A stretch of 64,000 bases of DNA, taken from positions 24,601,841 through 24,665,840 of the forward strand of contig NC_092575.1 in assembly GCF_037975245.1 (NCBI RefSeq), written 5' to 3'. A program made the position numbers and the translations under genes. The notes beneath the pieces were generated by a model that was given only the letters and a program-made list of their open reading frames with translations, did no database searches and was not told where the DNA came from. Below, in pieces: positions 21,654 to 36,600 of the stretch. This stretch comes from Apostichopus japonicus (taxonomy: Eukaryota; Echinodermata; Holothuroidea; Aspidochirotida; Stichopodidae). Each line of letters starts with the position of its first letter. Positions within the stretch are counted from its first letter, which is position 1.

Positions 21654-24600
21654 CTGCAAGATTTATAGATTGAGAAAGCAAAAAAATTACAAATTTTAGA
21701 TCCAAGATTGATCTTTAAAGCAGAACACCATGGTATATGTTGATAATAGTTATTTCATTACACAAGTTTAGAAGTCACAAGGACATACAAAACAAACCAA
21801 AAAATCACGTCAAAATTCCATATTTTAAAAAAAAAAAATTATATAGTGTATGTTTAACTTTTGGCTTTCTAGAATTAGTTTCATTTCTAGAAGTAACTAT
21901 CCTAGTTTTGTACTGTTGCTTCTTGATTGGTTTCTGTATGAATTTCATTCCTGTGGGATTAACCGATATCAAAAGGTTTTGGTATTTTAGTGAGAGAGAA
22001 ATCAATTTTTCAAACAAAAACTTTGATGACCGACAAAATACGATAGAAGGAAATAAAAGCATATATTCACCTCCAAGCTTCCTGCGATGAATGAATAGCT
22101 GCTTGGTGTTCCCCGAGCTGTTTCTCTAAGGCACCCATCTGACTTCTTATGGATTGCAGACATCCATGTAGAGCCTGCAATGGTCTGAGGAGATGGTCAA
22201 ATAATAAAACAATGATACGGGTGTAACGACAAGATCGCTATCGTCATCTTAGAGTCAATTTACATAAGACGTAGGTCAAATGAAATCTCTGGTGAGAGGA
22301 AACTTTTGCTCGCCAGCAAACTTGGAGATTCAAAAGATGGGCCGAGTTCAGTATCTGAACCATGTAGCTTTGAGTACAATCTATAGTGTTAAAAGAATCC
22401 ACCAGAAATCTATTGGAACAAAACTGGAAATCTGTCTTTGTCGTTTATCTTTAGAAAGTACATCAGTGCATGCTCTGTATTATACAGACTGTAATGTGTA
22501 ACATCCTTGTTTAAAATGTGATCAGAGTGTGAAATGCCTAATCGAGCTCCTGTTAATTCTGCTCCACCCCACACCCCCTCTTCAAAGCAGATATCTCACT
22601 AATCCTGAGTAATAAACTTTTGTCTGATTCTTACTTGCTCTCTCCAGAGGAGAGATTGCCAATGTCATCGCTAGCCAGGAGTGCTTCGACATCGTAAGCC
22701 ATCTCAGGCACCACGATCTCATCCACTGGATTAGGAGTCGATGAGCTGTTCTGTAGCTGCGCTTTCTTGGCTCTTAATTTAGCCTTTAACAACTGAAACG
22801 ATGAGAACACAGAAAAGATCCATTTTAGTTCAAAAATATTCAACTTAAACTGTTTACTCCCTTTGAAGCCAATTCTTGCCCGGTCCTTCTATCCCCCCCC
22901 CCTCTTGCCCCTACCTGCTCCCTTCCTTTTCACCACCTCATTATAAAGGAAAATGCACTGTGTACTTCACATGTAAGTTGACTTGCCAAAATGTGGTTAA
23001 ATAAACTTCATTAGTCTACTTTACACTGTTCTCACACTTGCATACAAAACAAAACAAAAAAACTAGACTGTCTTTCGCATTTCATACCAAGAAAAATTGA
23101 CATTACATATAAAGGATTATGAAAAGTAATGAACAGAAAATTCTAATTACTTACATAGAAAAACTTCAAAGAAACATGAAACTATATTACCAAGCCATGG
23201 TTTTACAAATCTCACTCACAACGAGGTGTGGAAAGGAGCAAAGAAACTTATGGCTAGACCGTGATTTGAACCAGCGACCTCTGGATTACAAGCCCAGCAA
23301 TCTACCAACTGAGCTATCCAGCCCTTAATTGGTGGCAACCCCATATAGCCACTTCTTTGCTGGGGGCGCCAGTCAGAAGCAACAGTACCTTGCACACCAT
23401 GTAACAAGGAATCACGTCCCAGTTTGATTTGATACAATTCAGAAAGCGGCTGGGAAGTGACTTCAAAAGACGTTTAGCTGCTTAATATATAGTTATATAA
23501 GTACATGACTAATGGAACAAGGTGTGATTGGCTGCACAAACATCTCTAAGAGACTCTTTCCACAAATGCCACATCCTCTAAAATCAATACTGGATATTTA
23601 CTCTGTGGGTCTGTTCCCTCTTACCTGATTTTGCTGAACGGTGGCCTTCAGCGCAGCCTTCAGTTGGCCCACCTTGGCCTGGAAAGCAAACTTGTCCTTC
23701 CTTGTGCCGGCTAATTCTCTCTTCAAGGCCTCCAACTCCTGCTTGCTCATCTGAGAGAGGTAGGAACAGACAGTCCAGTGGTACAAAATTAAAATTTGGT
23801 CCTCATTTGTGACAATTTTTTATCATGAAAATGGGTGTTGTTGTAATTGATAACTTTTACCTTTTCTACGACATTGGAAAATTTAATGTGTTAAGTCAAC
23901 AGAGCGATTTACTAAAGGTACATAACCTTCAGAAAACAACTTTTCCTGGTCAGTGCCCTTTTTCTATGCTACAAATTCAACAGCAACACAATTCATTTAC
24001 ATGACTAGATCAATTTGATTTCATATATCATATAAATGCAAAATTCCATTCAATTCGAATTAATTTCATTAAATTGCTTTTTGTACATAATATGCGCTTA
24101 CCTAAAAAAATTGGCGGCAATTTTTGGGTGAGAACCAAATACAAACATTCAATGAACCTTCAATTTATCAACCAAGCACAATGATCAGTTCTGAGGAGCT
24201 ACACCAAAGAACCCCTTTTTAATTGTTATAATAATCGCAAGGTTTATAGAGTACGAACTAACCTTCAGGCTGTTCTTGATTCCGTCCATCTCCAGCCTCT
24301 GCCTCTTATCAGCGAGTTCCATCTGCTCCTTCATGGCGTCAACCTCTCGAGCTTTCTGCTCGCACTCCCAAGCCAAGGTCTGAAAAGCAAAGACATCGAT
24401 ACCCATAGGGTCTACTATGTTTCATCTGAAAGGGAAATTGTCGTGGCCTAGAGGAAGGGTCTAAGTTGAGTGGTTCCCCAGAACATTTTTGAGCAAAACA
24501 AAACACTGATTTTAATGGCATACATAGCTACATGGAGAAAAGAAAGGAACCAGATTTGAAGTTCAGCTCAATCTCAACAAAACACCAGAATGGTTGAGCA

Positions 24601-27600
24601 ACTGCCACTATTTATAATTAATCTCTCTGGGCTCAAAACTGAAGTAGCAAAATGGTCAAATAATCTTCAACAAAAAAGGTTTCTACCTTATTTCTTAAAA
24701 CTTTGACAATACTATCTAAAAATACAAACTTTTCTAAAATCTTCTAAATCCACCCCCACCCCCGCCCCCAAGTGATGCTGTCGCAAGATGAAGATAAGGG
24801 GACATGTCCACATAAATTCGCACAAATGGCAATTATTATATGTATTTTTTGCTGTAAGTGATAAATTAGCCAGGTATGAGAATGCTTTAATTACCTTCAT
24901 TTGGTCTTCCAGGACAGGATTCTGAGCGATGCTGTCCTGTAAATATCTCTGTAGCAATTCTATTTGTGCTCTAGCCCCATCTATTTCATTTTTGCTGGCT
25001 TCGAGCTGTTCTTTCAGTGCATCTTCAGACTGCAACGAAAGTAAACAGAATAAAAATGAAGAACAGAACGCAAAATCTTGATTCTAAAACTGTCAAACTT
25101 TGTGAAAAGCTATCGGTGAATGTTTGACATTTCTTCTGAGACTAACAAAGACACCTTCGAGGTTGAGGTTGGGTGTAAATACAGCTAAAATTCAGGTTTT
25201 TATACATGTTGATGCCATCTTGTACTGAATATAGTGAGGTTCTGTGGGCATGTGTGTAGCAATATGGAAAATATTTTGTAGATCACGCTGAGGAACGACA
25301 CCAGATAGAGCAATTCCTGCACAGGTACTGGCAATACGGAAGAAACCAATTTCTAAATCGATACCAACCTTTTTCATGTTGTCGAGAGCGAGTGCAGCGT
25401 TTCCAACCTCTGAAGATTTCTGCTCCAGTTCCGCTTGTAGTTCTTTCATCTCCGAGTCATTGTTACGCAGGGTTTCTTTGGATCGTCGAGTTTTGCCTTT
25501 CTCTGAGGCGAGCTGCGTAAATAGTACAGGAGAGAGAGGTTAAAAGACATGATTGAAGAAACACTGTATGGCTGAACAACAATGCTTGTCTAATTCTACG
25601 TAGAGTGATGGTTCGAGTCAAGTGAAGTCATTTTTGTTTGATTCCTAAGTCGAGTGATGGTTAGAGTCAAGTGAAGACATTTTGTTTTGATTCCTAAGTC
25701 GAGTGATGGTTAGAGTCAAGTGAAGTCATTTTTGTTTTCATTCCTACGTCGAGTGATGGTTCGAGTCAAGTGAAGTCATTTTATTTTTATTCCTAAGTCG
25801 CGAGATGGTTAGAGTCAAGTGAAGTCATTTTTGTTTGATTCCTAAGACGCGTGATGGTTAGAGTCAAGTGAAGTCCTTTTTGTTTTGATTCCTATGCAAG
25901 TGATGGTTAGAGTCAAGTGAAGTCATTTTTGTTTTCATTCCTACGTCGAGTGATGGTTAGAGTCAAGTGAAGTCATTTTTGTTTTCATTCCTACGTCAAG
26001 TGATGGTTCGAGTCAAGTGAAGTCATTTTATTTTTATTCCTAAGTCGCGTGATGGTTAGAGTCAAGTGAAGTCATTTTATTTTTATTCCTAAGTCGCGTG
26101 ATGGTTAGAGTCAAGTGAAGTCATTTTTGTTTTCATTCCTACGTCGAGTGACGGTTCGAGTCAAATGAAGTCATTTTATTTTTATTCCTAAGTCGCGTGA
26201 TGGTTCGAGTCAAGTGAAGTCATTTTTGTTTTCATTCCTACGTCGAGTGACGGTTCGAGTCAAATGAAGTCATATTTGTTTTGATACCCACCTTCAGTAA
26301 TGGTTTGAGTCAAATGAAGTCAGTTTTGTTTCGATTCACATCACATCAAATCATTTTGGATTGTTGACACCCATCAAGTCGTGTCACTGTGAATCCAAGC
26401 CACTGACTTTACTCATTACCACATTGCCTATGGGTCAAAACATCTCACCTGTTTTCTGAGATCTTTGGACATGGCCTTTTCTTTCTGAAGCCCTTCTTCA
26501 AGTTCCTTGACCAATTGCTGCAGCTTAGTTTCTTCCAGAGCCTTCTCCTGAGACGTTGCGGTCAGCTGCTCATTAAGTTCGGTCATGGTGGATTCTCTTC
26601 TGGCCAGAGCAGCCTCCAAGAGTCCAGCGTGTTGCTTTAAGGCTGCATGGCTCTGGTGGACGCCTGCCAGAGTAACAAATAATAGAATGTTTGATACTTT
26701 GCCTCTTGATACAATAAGTTATATGAAATCAGAAAAGATTTGTTCCATGATATATAAATTTTTACAGGATTTATAATCAGTCATCCCGAACTAATCCATC
26801 ACCAACTCCCTCCCCCTGACAATCCTTACACCCATTCAGAAAAGTATGGAAGCTTGTAGGTAGCATACCCGAAAGTCTGCCTCTTTCTCTCTCCAACTCA
26901 ATCGCCATCTTCCTGTTGTCCCCTTCATTTTTCTTCATCTCTGCCAGAATTTCCCTGAGATTCTGCCACAAAAAAAAAGAGACAAAAAGAGAAAAAAAGG
27001 AGAAAAAATAGAAAAGATGTTACCCATTTCACAAAGTAAGAAAGAGATTTCAAATTTCAAATGCAGACAGGGCAGACTATAATAAATTCCCCCTCAATGA
27101 ATCAAACATTAATTCGACATCAACCTGATTCCAGATTGCAAATACCATTGATGTATTCCAGTATTTTAGGTTTCTCGACCATGCTCACCTCTACTTCAGC
27201 CTCCAAGTCGGCGATCCTAGCCTGGTAATTCGAGTTGTCTCTGTCGCGGGCCCTCGTGGTCTCTCCGAGAGCTGCCTCCGATTTGCTCTTCTCTTGTTTC
27301 AATGTCTCTAGATCGTTGATCGTTCTCATCAGAGCTTCGGACATTTGTCTCTGTTGGAGTAGATTGCAGTTTGGGAGTGTTGTTCACATATTCAAGGCAA
27401 ACTGCCATCCAGTATGGCATATTGAAGCAATGTTTAGAATTTTTAATATTTCCAAGTATTACTACAAAAATAAGATTACAGTTTATCACATTCCCTAGAC
27501 GGCCTCCTAATATCTTTTCATCAGATAATGACTTAAATAAGTAACAAATTTTCTTTGATTCATAACAAGCCAGCCAGACACTTTTCTTCGTTACATTCGA

Positions 27601-30600
27601 ATACATTTAAAATCAAATTGGCCCACTTCAAACTTTTAAAGAAAATTCTTTCACTTTTTTTCAATGAAATCAACATGCTCAAGCCAACAACCTACAATGT
27701 GTTGTGAGTTTAGTTATGGAAAATGGTATCAAAATTATTTCTTCCAAGTAAAAAAAAAACTATTCCCTGTCTCGGAACTGAAGACTTAACCTTTCGAAGA
27801 ACGTGCGCAATTACACGCTACCCCTGTGAAACACTTCCTTGAATAACGGAGGGCACCTCTGGCCAAAGACTAACAGTACCTCCACAAACCCAGAATTAGG
27901 AGCTCAGATATTGAGATACAGCTTTCAACTGGCAGTGCTGGCAATATTATATTACTCTGTTCAATTTAATGTCCATAGCCTTTTACCCTATGACCTAAGA
28001 AGACTCTGATTGGTCCTACCTGTTCTGCTTTGCTCATGTCTGCAGCCTCTTCTTTGGCGGTCTGTAGCGTCTCCTCCGCCATCGCTTTGGCATTTTCGAC
28101 TTCCGTCAGACTATCGTTGAGTCTGGCGATCTCCTGCTCGTGGGATTGTTGTCTCTCCTTCAGCTCTTTACGGAGCGCCTTCAGATCTGCTCCGAGCCTT
28201 AGAATCTTCGCCTTCTGATCGCCGCCCTCTCGGTGCGCTGCGTTCTGCGTGTCCGAGATCTTCTCCTTCAGGGCCTTGTTCTCCTCGAGCAGCACCGAAT
28301 AGTTATTCCGGTCCTCCTTCATCGTCTCAAGCTGTCCTTGCAGATTGGCATTCTGGGTGAGGGCCTCCTGTAGTTGTTGTTCTCTGATCTGTACCACTTG
28401 TCCGGTCTTCTGGAGGCCATCTTGGAGTGACTGTATGGAGGCTTGAGATGACAAGGAAGTCTCACGTGCTTCCTCTAAATCTGCTTTGGCGTGTTCAAGT
28501 TCGGCCTGAAGATTTTCGTTGGACTGTTGGAGTCCTTTCAGAAGAGTATCTTTGTTTCCGAGCACTGCTGCATAACTATTCAAAGAGGTGCAATAAAAAA
28601 ATTGTCAAGGAGCCATTTCATTACCGGTTAAGATGAGAACCTTGGACATGATTCAAGAGATACAAATTTGACTAAATCCTTCCTAAATAATTGTTACTGA
28701 AACTTGGAAGTAAATAATAATTTACAGGGACGAATTAATCTGGTATCGCTTCCCAAAATGCTTTGCAATGTGGTCATGAAATGGCTACACAAATACAAAG
28801 ATGTATAGCAGCTTTTATACACAGGACAGCAGTAGTTTTACAGCCTTTAAAACTACTACACAAAATTTGAAAACACTGAATTATTCCCCGATTTACTCAT
28901 ACACTTGATCATTGAAGAAGTTTAATCGAGATGGTTAAGATGACAAGTTATACCAATTCTTCAGTGATTCTACTCCCCCCTCCCCTCCCCTACCCCTCTA
29001 CATGTTATTGTAATTTATCCTTATACACCAGATGGGAGACTTACCCTTACAACATACACCAAACTAATACCAACTTCTTCAGTGACTCTACTCCCCCCTC
29101 CCCGTCCCCCTCTACATGTTATCATGATATATCCCTATACACCAGATGGGAGACTCACCCTTCTGAATTCTCTTGCTGTTCCTTCAACTGTTCTATCGCT
29201 CCTTGGAGTTTTTCTTCAGATAGTGTCTTCTCTCGCCTCAACTCCTCCAACTGTGAATCTCTTGCAGAGACTTCGTCCGCCATCTGTCGATAGTTCTTCT
29301 CGACTTTTTCCATGTCCCGCCTGAGACGCTGCAGGGCTTCGTCGAATGACCGTTTCTCCTCGTTGGCAGCTATCAGCGCTGCTTCCAGGGAGGTCTTATC
29401 GGCTCGGAGTCGGGCCATCTCGTCATCCAGGGTCTCCGATCGCGACGTCTTTTCGTTGAGGCGGGCCTCAGTGTCTTTATTCTTGATTTCTGCCGATTCC
29501 AATTCCCTTTCTTTGTTGGAGACGGATTCCTAAAATTAAATGAAATAAAACAAAGATTTACATCGGAAACTGTAAATATCCCTCATCTCCAATCACAGAA
29601 AGAACATGATAATAAAGTGAAAAGTTATATCTTCTTCTATCTTTCAAATTTCTATATTTTTGGCATTCTCTACAAAATCTATTCACTGTTTGGGATAAGG
29701 GGGTTCATGATATGGATATTTACAAGTGAACTCACCTACCTGTCTCTACTCTATTCCAGCACTTCTATCTACCACGGATAGTAAAATTTTGTAATCAATG
29801 ACCCTGTACTTCCCTATCCCATTTATGAATCCTTATCCAGCCTCCTTTCTTAAGGTCCTAAACTCTGGAATTCTCTTCCTCATCACTTGAGAAATATCCC
29901 ATCTATTGACACTTTCAAGAAGCATTTGAAAACTGATCTTTTTAGGATTGAGTATGGGCAATAATCTTATACGTTGCTTTATTCACATTACTGTGTCCAT
30001 TTTTATATATATTTACATTTTTATCTTCTTTATTGTGGTTTATATCCCTGTCTTATATCATTTTTTACTTTTACTGCTGTTGTTATTACTTTTAGGTTTC
30101 TTAAGTTTGGTAATTTTATATTCCAGGTTTTGGTTCTTTTGTACAGTGCTCTTGAGCATGTTTTATTTCATGATAACAGCAATTTAATATATAGTATTTA
30201 TTATATTATTTATTATTTCTTTCTGCTACCAACCAAAGTTTATCTTATTTCATGCTCACATGGTAGTGCATAGATAATGTAGAGACAGGTAACTGAGATA
30301 AAGAATGAATCAATTTTCAGAGTTTGGTATCCCACTTGCCCTTTAATAATATGTATAATGCTACTAACCTGGGCCAGAGTTAAATTTTTCACTAGTTCCT
30401 TCTTTTCGGCTTCCGCTTCAAACAACTTATTTTTCTTGTCGGCCAGCTCTTTCTGCGTCGCTTCCAACTGACGTTCGAGCTCGACGGCCGATGCCACGAG
30501 GTTGGCCACTTTGTGCTTCTCCATCTCCATCTCGTTCATCTGAGCGAGTACGGCATCGTGCACGGCCAATTTCTCTCTCTGAATCTCGGCGAACCCTGCC

Positions 30601-33600
30601 TCTCGGGCGAGTATGTCTGCCTCGATGGTCTCCAGATGCTTGGCTATTTGCTCCTTCTCCAGCAACGATTGCTGCCGGGTTTCGTTCAACTGCTGCTTGA
30701 TTTGAGAATTCGCCGTCTTCAGCAGCTCGATGCTCAGGGCGTCGCCCCGTATTTTTTCCTGCGTGGAGGACAGCTCCCGTTGCAGTTTATTTCTATCGTC
30801 TTGGGCCAAATGGAGCTGGTCCTGGAACCAATCTTTGGTCTTTTGCGCTGACAGAAGGTCAGCTTGTAACGTCCTCATGTCGGCGCTCGACTGAGAGCCG
30901 CTATCGATTGAATTTTCTAATTTATTCTCTAACAGGGCAACTTTTTCTCTCAATTTAGCCATCTGCATCTCTTTATTCTCAACGTCTCTCTTCACCTCTC
31001 CCAGCCTTCTATCCAACTTGTTATTCGCCTCTTTCGCTCCTTCCAGTTCCTTTTTGACATCTTCCAGTCCATTGTCCTTCATCTCTAAATTGTTCTGAAG
31101 ACTGAGGACTCTATCCTCCAACTCGTTACGATTGGCCCGTAATCTCTTCATGTAATTCTCCGACGTCGCTTTCTCCTGGGTCGATTGATCTAGCGACAAC
31201 TTCTGGGACCTCATCTGGGCTTGAAGACCTGCCACCTGGGCTTGCAGTTCTGCCCTGGATTGCAGGGCTGCCTCGGTCTCTGCGTTGAGCATCTCAATCT
31301 GTCCCTCCAGGTTGGCCTTCTCTCGAAGCAGCTGCATGACGTCGCTGTCCCCGCTGGACCCCACTCTCGGCTTGGAAGACTGTCTCAGCGACGTAGAAGG
31401 CAACTTGTTCATGTCTTTCCTCCTCACTGGGAAAAGTGGAGGGAGAGGCTTCTGCTGAGGGAGTAGGGTCTGCGATGAAGCGTTCGACTCTCTCTGTAAT
31501 TCTGCCGCTTCTGGTATGGTGCCGGGCTCTCCACTACCGCTGACGGTGGTGGAATCAGTCTCTGTTGGCGCCATATCTGTGGCAGTCTCTGACTGATTCT
31601 GAGGCACACTCGTGGAATCGTTGCGGAGGGAACCAGGAATACCGTTAGGCAGTGTCTGCGAGTAGTCGTTGGCCGCGGGTTCACCGACGCTGTATCCGTC
31701 GGTGAAGCCCGGCTGAGAAGAATCCGTACTATCCGATGTAGGGTGGGACTCTTTGGGGGCCACCATAGTCCTACCCCCTCTGTGAGTTGTTACGCCCTCT
31801 ATCGGGTTCCTGTGTAAGATCCGCCCGTGTACGATTCCGCCAGTGGGGCCGGCACCTACCCCAGGTCCAGCCGTTGGGGAGTTGTTGAACTTTCCTGAGA
31901 CAGCGTTCTGCAGGGCCAGGGTGGTATTCTGTGCCATGAGGGATGCTGGTTTCTTGCTGATTGTGACCGGTGCGGGGGGTTGTCTGGGCTGTTCTGCATC
32001 CCTACTGAGACTGTCAGGATGGGGAGGTGGTGGAACCACCTCTGGCTCCCGCAACAGATCATTTTGTGACTTCGTCTCAGGGCTGGAACCGTCATCATGA
32101 GAGGCAGGAAGCTTGGTTGGCATTTCGTCGAGAGAGGAAGTCGATGCATGTAACATCTGCAATAGATTAAAAGAATATGGGAGGGGGGTTTCAAACGAGA
32201 AGGAAAGTATTCGTGGAGTTACAACCTTGACAGCCAAACCATGTAGAAACTCTTTAAGTACTATACTAAGCTTAGGGTGTGTTTTGCCGATATAGTTGTA
32301 CATGGTCAACTGCATAAGTCAGGCATTTATCTCAACCTGTATTGTCTCAACATGTAATGTCCAACATTACCGGTAACATTATCGTGTACACGGAAACCAT
32401 CCTTATATTCATTTGCTTATTACTTTAGTTAATGACGAAAAATCCTCACCTTCTGTTTTTAGACACGAAATTGCAACACTAATGGGAAATAAATTCCTCA
32501 TGAAGTTTTGCCTAAAGCAGTTAGCCTTATCACTAAAAGACATGAACTTCAGCAAAGTTTAACACAGATGCAAATAAGGCTAGTCTTAGTACCACTGCCT
32601 ACCAAAGTAGCATAAACCTAGACTAAGCATTATCGTTTGTTTTTCTTTTGAAAAGGTAACAGTACTTGCAGATATTAAACAACTCCTACAAAAAAAAAGT
32701 AGCCTTTTTGTATTTGGTATAAAGTTTTACCAAACTGACTTGGCATTACTCAATATAGGATTGCAAAGGATCTTATTAAGACACTGTTATACTTTGTTGT
32801 CTTCGAGTGAAGGTTCATGGAGACTGATGTAAAGCATCATCTGATATCGTTTTCCACTTTCCCCGATCTCTGATTCATTCCAATTGGCATTTTGGTTTCG
32901 AAGAATACTGTCAAAAGTTTACAAGCATCAAAGCAAAAATGCACCCCACCATGCACTTCTTGAATTATTGTGTTTATAAGCCAAGCCAGGCATCACATAC
33001 ACACCCACAATTGTTCTCTATTGTACTAACTACAAACAATGATATTTCCCTTTATTCTAACCCTTTGTCTGTTCTCTAATGTTTGACAATTGGTGACAGG
33101 AATTTATTTTTTGTCTCCATGTCACCACTTGTGAGGCCTAGACAAGTACAATCTTACATACAAAAACACACACATCACATCTTAAGGCATTCCAATTGGC
33201 ATTTTGGTTTCGAAGAATACATATTTTACTTACAAGAAAATTTTGGCTGAAAATGCCTCCCAGATCGCTGGAAATGGCACTTCCCAGGGCTTGTAAGTTG
33301 CATCTTAGCATTTTCTCTTTTGAAATTACTAGCGATATCATATATAAATTTAAAAAATATGCTCAAGGGGGGGGGGGGGTGGCTGTCAATAATGAAATAC
33401 CTTCTTGTCACCATTCGGCTCTTGGTTCGTTTCGTCGTCGTCCTCCTCCAGGAGTGAGCTTCTCTCGTTACCCAACTTATCCAGCCTCTCCCGGTACTGC
33501 TGTTGCACGGCTGCTATGGTAGCATTGATCTCGTCCATTGAAGCTGGCGAGGCTTTCGAATTTCCTACGACCGACAGACACAATAGATTTAGGATCGGAG

Positions 33601-36600
33601 CTCATCTCAATAAGTGATGAGAGACAGCAGTCAGAAAAGTAGTTAACGCTCAAACGAATAGAATAGTTTAGACGTTACTTTAATGAAGCCCCAAGCTTGC
33701 AGACATACAATTAGGCATTTGCTTCAAACATTGAACACACATATATTATTATGTACAAGAAGAATATGTTAGCAGTTTGCCCCAATAGATGTAAAATTAA
33801 TGTTCGACTGGCTCTTAAGGTAAACCTGTACATGATAATAAAGAAGCAATCATATGAAGCTAGTATCAGTTGAATAATCTACTAAGTCAACAATATCCAT
33901 AGTTACCTGTCAAACACATCCTCCCATATCCCCATCCACCCTAATGAACAGCAGACCCACCCACCCAAATGAACAGCATTAACTATTTTAACAATTATTT
34001 GGTTTGCGACTGATGTCAGAATATTTTGTAATATTGTGGATACATACAAAGATTCACAATTGAGAAAGTGGGTCCACCACGGTGGTGTCACAAAAGATTT
34101 CTTTTGTCAGAGGTTAGGGCAGGGGACCACATGACAAGAAGCGGTGTCCCATGTCGTGAAGGGAAAATACTGTTCCCTCAACAAAATTGCAGACAGCAGA
34201 GATTTTATAAGAAATACACAACATGTATCAGAAAGGGTGAGGAACGATATGAAAGGTCTTTTGCTGTCTTGGATGAAAAGGGAAACACCCTCAGAGGCCT
34301 CTTAGTCACCCTCCCTCAAGTACTTTGAATATGCATAGACTGATAAAAGTTTACCAGCCAGTTGGGACAATTTTCTGATGCTAATACCTGTCTAAACTGT
34401 CCTCCAATATCATGCTTCAAAGCACTCGTATTGACAGTACGAACAGTTCCCAACCTTTATATGATAGAAACATGATATTTATAAGTGCACATACTGACAA
34501 TATATAAGTACTTTGAAGCGGGACTTGAAAGTACAGTATAGAAAAAATTGTCGCAACTGGGTAAAGTTTACACCCCCAAACTTACCAGATTTTGGGATAT
34601 TTACAAATGAAGAGCTTAGTTGTCTCCTCACAACAAGACACATTGGGTGGTAGAATGAGTAGGAGGGTCACCGGCCAGAAGTGACCGGTCATTTGAGGAT
34701 GTAGAGTGTGAAAAAATTTACCACTTCACTCTAGGCAGGGTAGAGCGAGGGTGCTGAGGTTGTGAGGGGACAGGTAAGCTAGGAACCCAAGTCTGGTTTA
34801 TGACAGTTACAGTAAATAGCTTGTGTCTCCTTGAAAACACATCTACGATTGCATTACAGATAAGGAAGACCCGACTATTACTTTGTTGTAAACTGTTCTG
34901 CAGTACTTTAATACAGCTCTAGGTGAAATGTCTATGACTAGGACATGCAAATTCTATAGTTACACTTCTATAGCTACTGTACATGCTATAGGGTACAAGC
35001 TGCATTGGCAGTCCACAAACTATTGCATAGGTCCCCCTTCCCCCCCCCACCCCAGGAGCTTCCACGAGAACTGAGCCATGACCAACCAGACCCCCACACC
35101 TCAGAATCAATGCTAAGAATGAATGAAAGATACGGTAGCTTGGCCTATGGACGTTGGCAAGCTCCAAACTTTGCAGATGAATTTTCTGGCCTCTGGGAAA
35201 AAATTCTACATTCTACAGAAAACTTTTTGGGAACCACTTTTCGGTCGTGCCCTTATAGTTTGCGGATGGTTGATCTACACGAAAATTGAAACCAAGGAGC
35301 GTTAGACTTAACGGTCCTCTACAAATCTATCAAACTGATGGTGAAGAGTTGACCAAAGAAAAGACAAAACAAAACTAACCCAACTCAAAAACAACAAAAT
35401 GGAGTTAATATGAAGAGCTGTTAATTACCAATGACTGCTCTCTGTAGAGCCAGAGCTTCTTCGGTAGTAGATGGAGCTGTGGACAGTACAAAATGTAAGT
35501 ATGGTGAGACTGACCAATCAGAAAGCTGCATGCAGTAAAATGAATTGTCTGGTTACCAATAGAAGTGGTTGGGAGAGAAAACACATTTGAAACTCCCGAA
35601 AAGTAACTCCAAAAGGAGGGACTTTGCAAAGATGAGATATTACTGTGTCTTGTAGCTGTTTGAAAAAAGACAAAAGCAAGATAACATGTTTACAAGATTT
35701 TCGGAGAGATTACAATTTATTTCTATGAATATTCAATATATATTTAGTTTCAAATTTTGTTTCATCGATGATCCAATCATAATTTTGACATATTTTTTAG
35801 GTTAATTTACAAATATAATGGCTAGGAAGTCACACATTCCTCTCTCTTGAATTCTATGCTGCTATACACAGATGATCCTGGACGAACTCAGGTTCAAATA
35901 TCTCCATTTAATAGACAATCAGCTGAGTAGAGCATTTTAAGGCAGGCCATCTTCATTTCTCCTGTGCACAGCAGGAGTGACATTTGCTTAACACTAGACA
36001 CACATACTGTAAAAATCACACCAAAAAAGTTCCTAGAGTGGTAAAAAATATGGTAAAAAATATTTTTTAACGCCTGCCTCTGTGAAAATTCCACCAGCGT
36101 TATCCACCCCACCCTTTGAAAAATTCTGGATATATCCACTGTACTATCAACTGACCTTAAAACTGAACTAGTCCACATGTACTATATATATTTATATATA
36201 GAGGTCAGCTATTTCGTGGATATCACCATATCTATATTTACATTCAAAAGAAATAAACAGGAATGTGGTTGGGAGTGCAGGATTAGATAGGAAGTGACAT
36301 CATCATTTATACAGGAAACAATGAATATTCTGCATTTTTGCAAAGTCATAACAGGTCATTCTGTGGAACCGTCATGCAACCAATGACATCACTAAGAGGT
36401 TACATTATCAAGTTCACGATGGATCTCCACCCCTCCCCCTCCCCCACCATCCCCACCTGCCCTCGCTCATGCTTTGGCAATGATATTTGAAAATCAGGAC
36501 AATAAATATATGTGTTTCACAGGGAATAATTTATCCGGTATCTCATCGCAAATTGCAATGTAAAATGGTGAACATTTTTTACATGTACAGTAGGGACAGT

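Noticed and set aside
23252-23323. Working tRNA-Thr gene
   Set aside because: The acceptor and anticodon stems pair well, but the D and T stems have mismatches.
30491-30851. Long plus-strand open frames opposite GOLGA3 exon 5
   Set aside because: Shadow frames of the coiled-coil coding strand, whose splice phases and homology are decisive.
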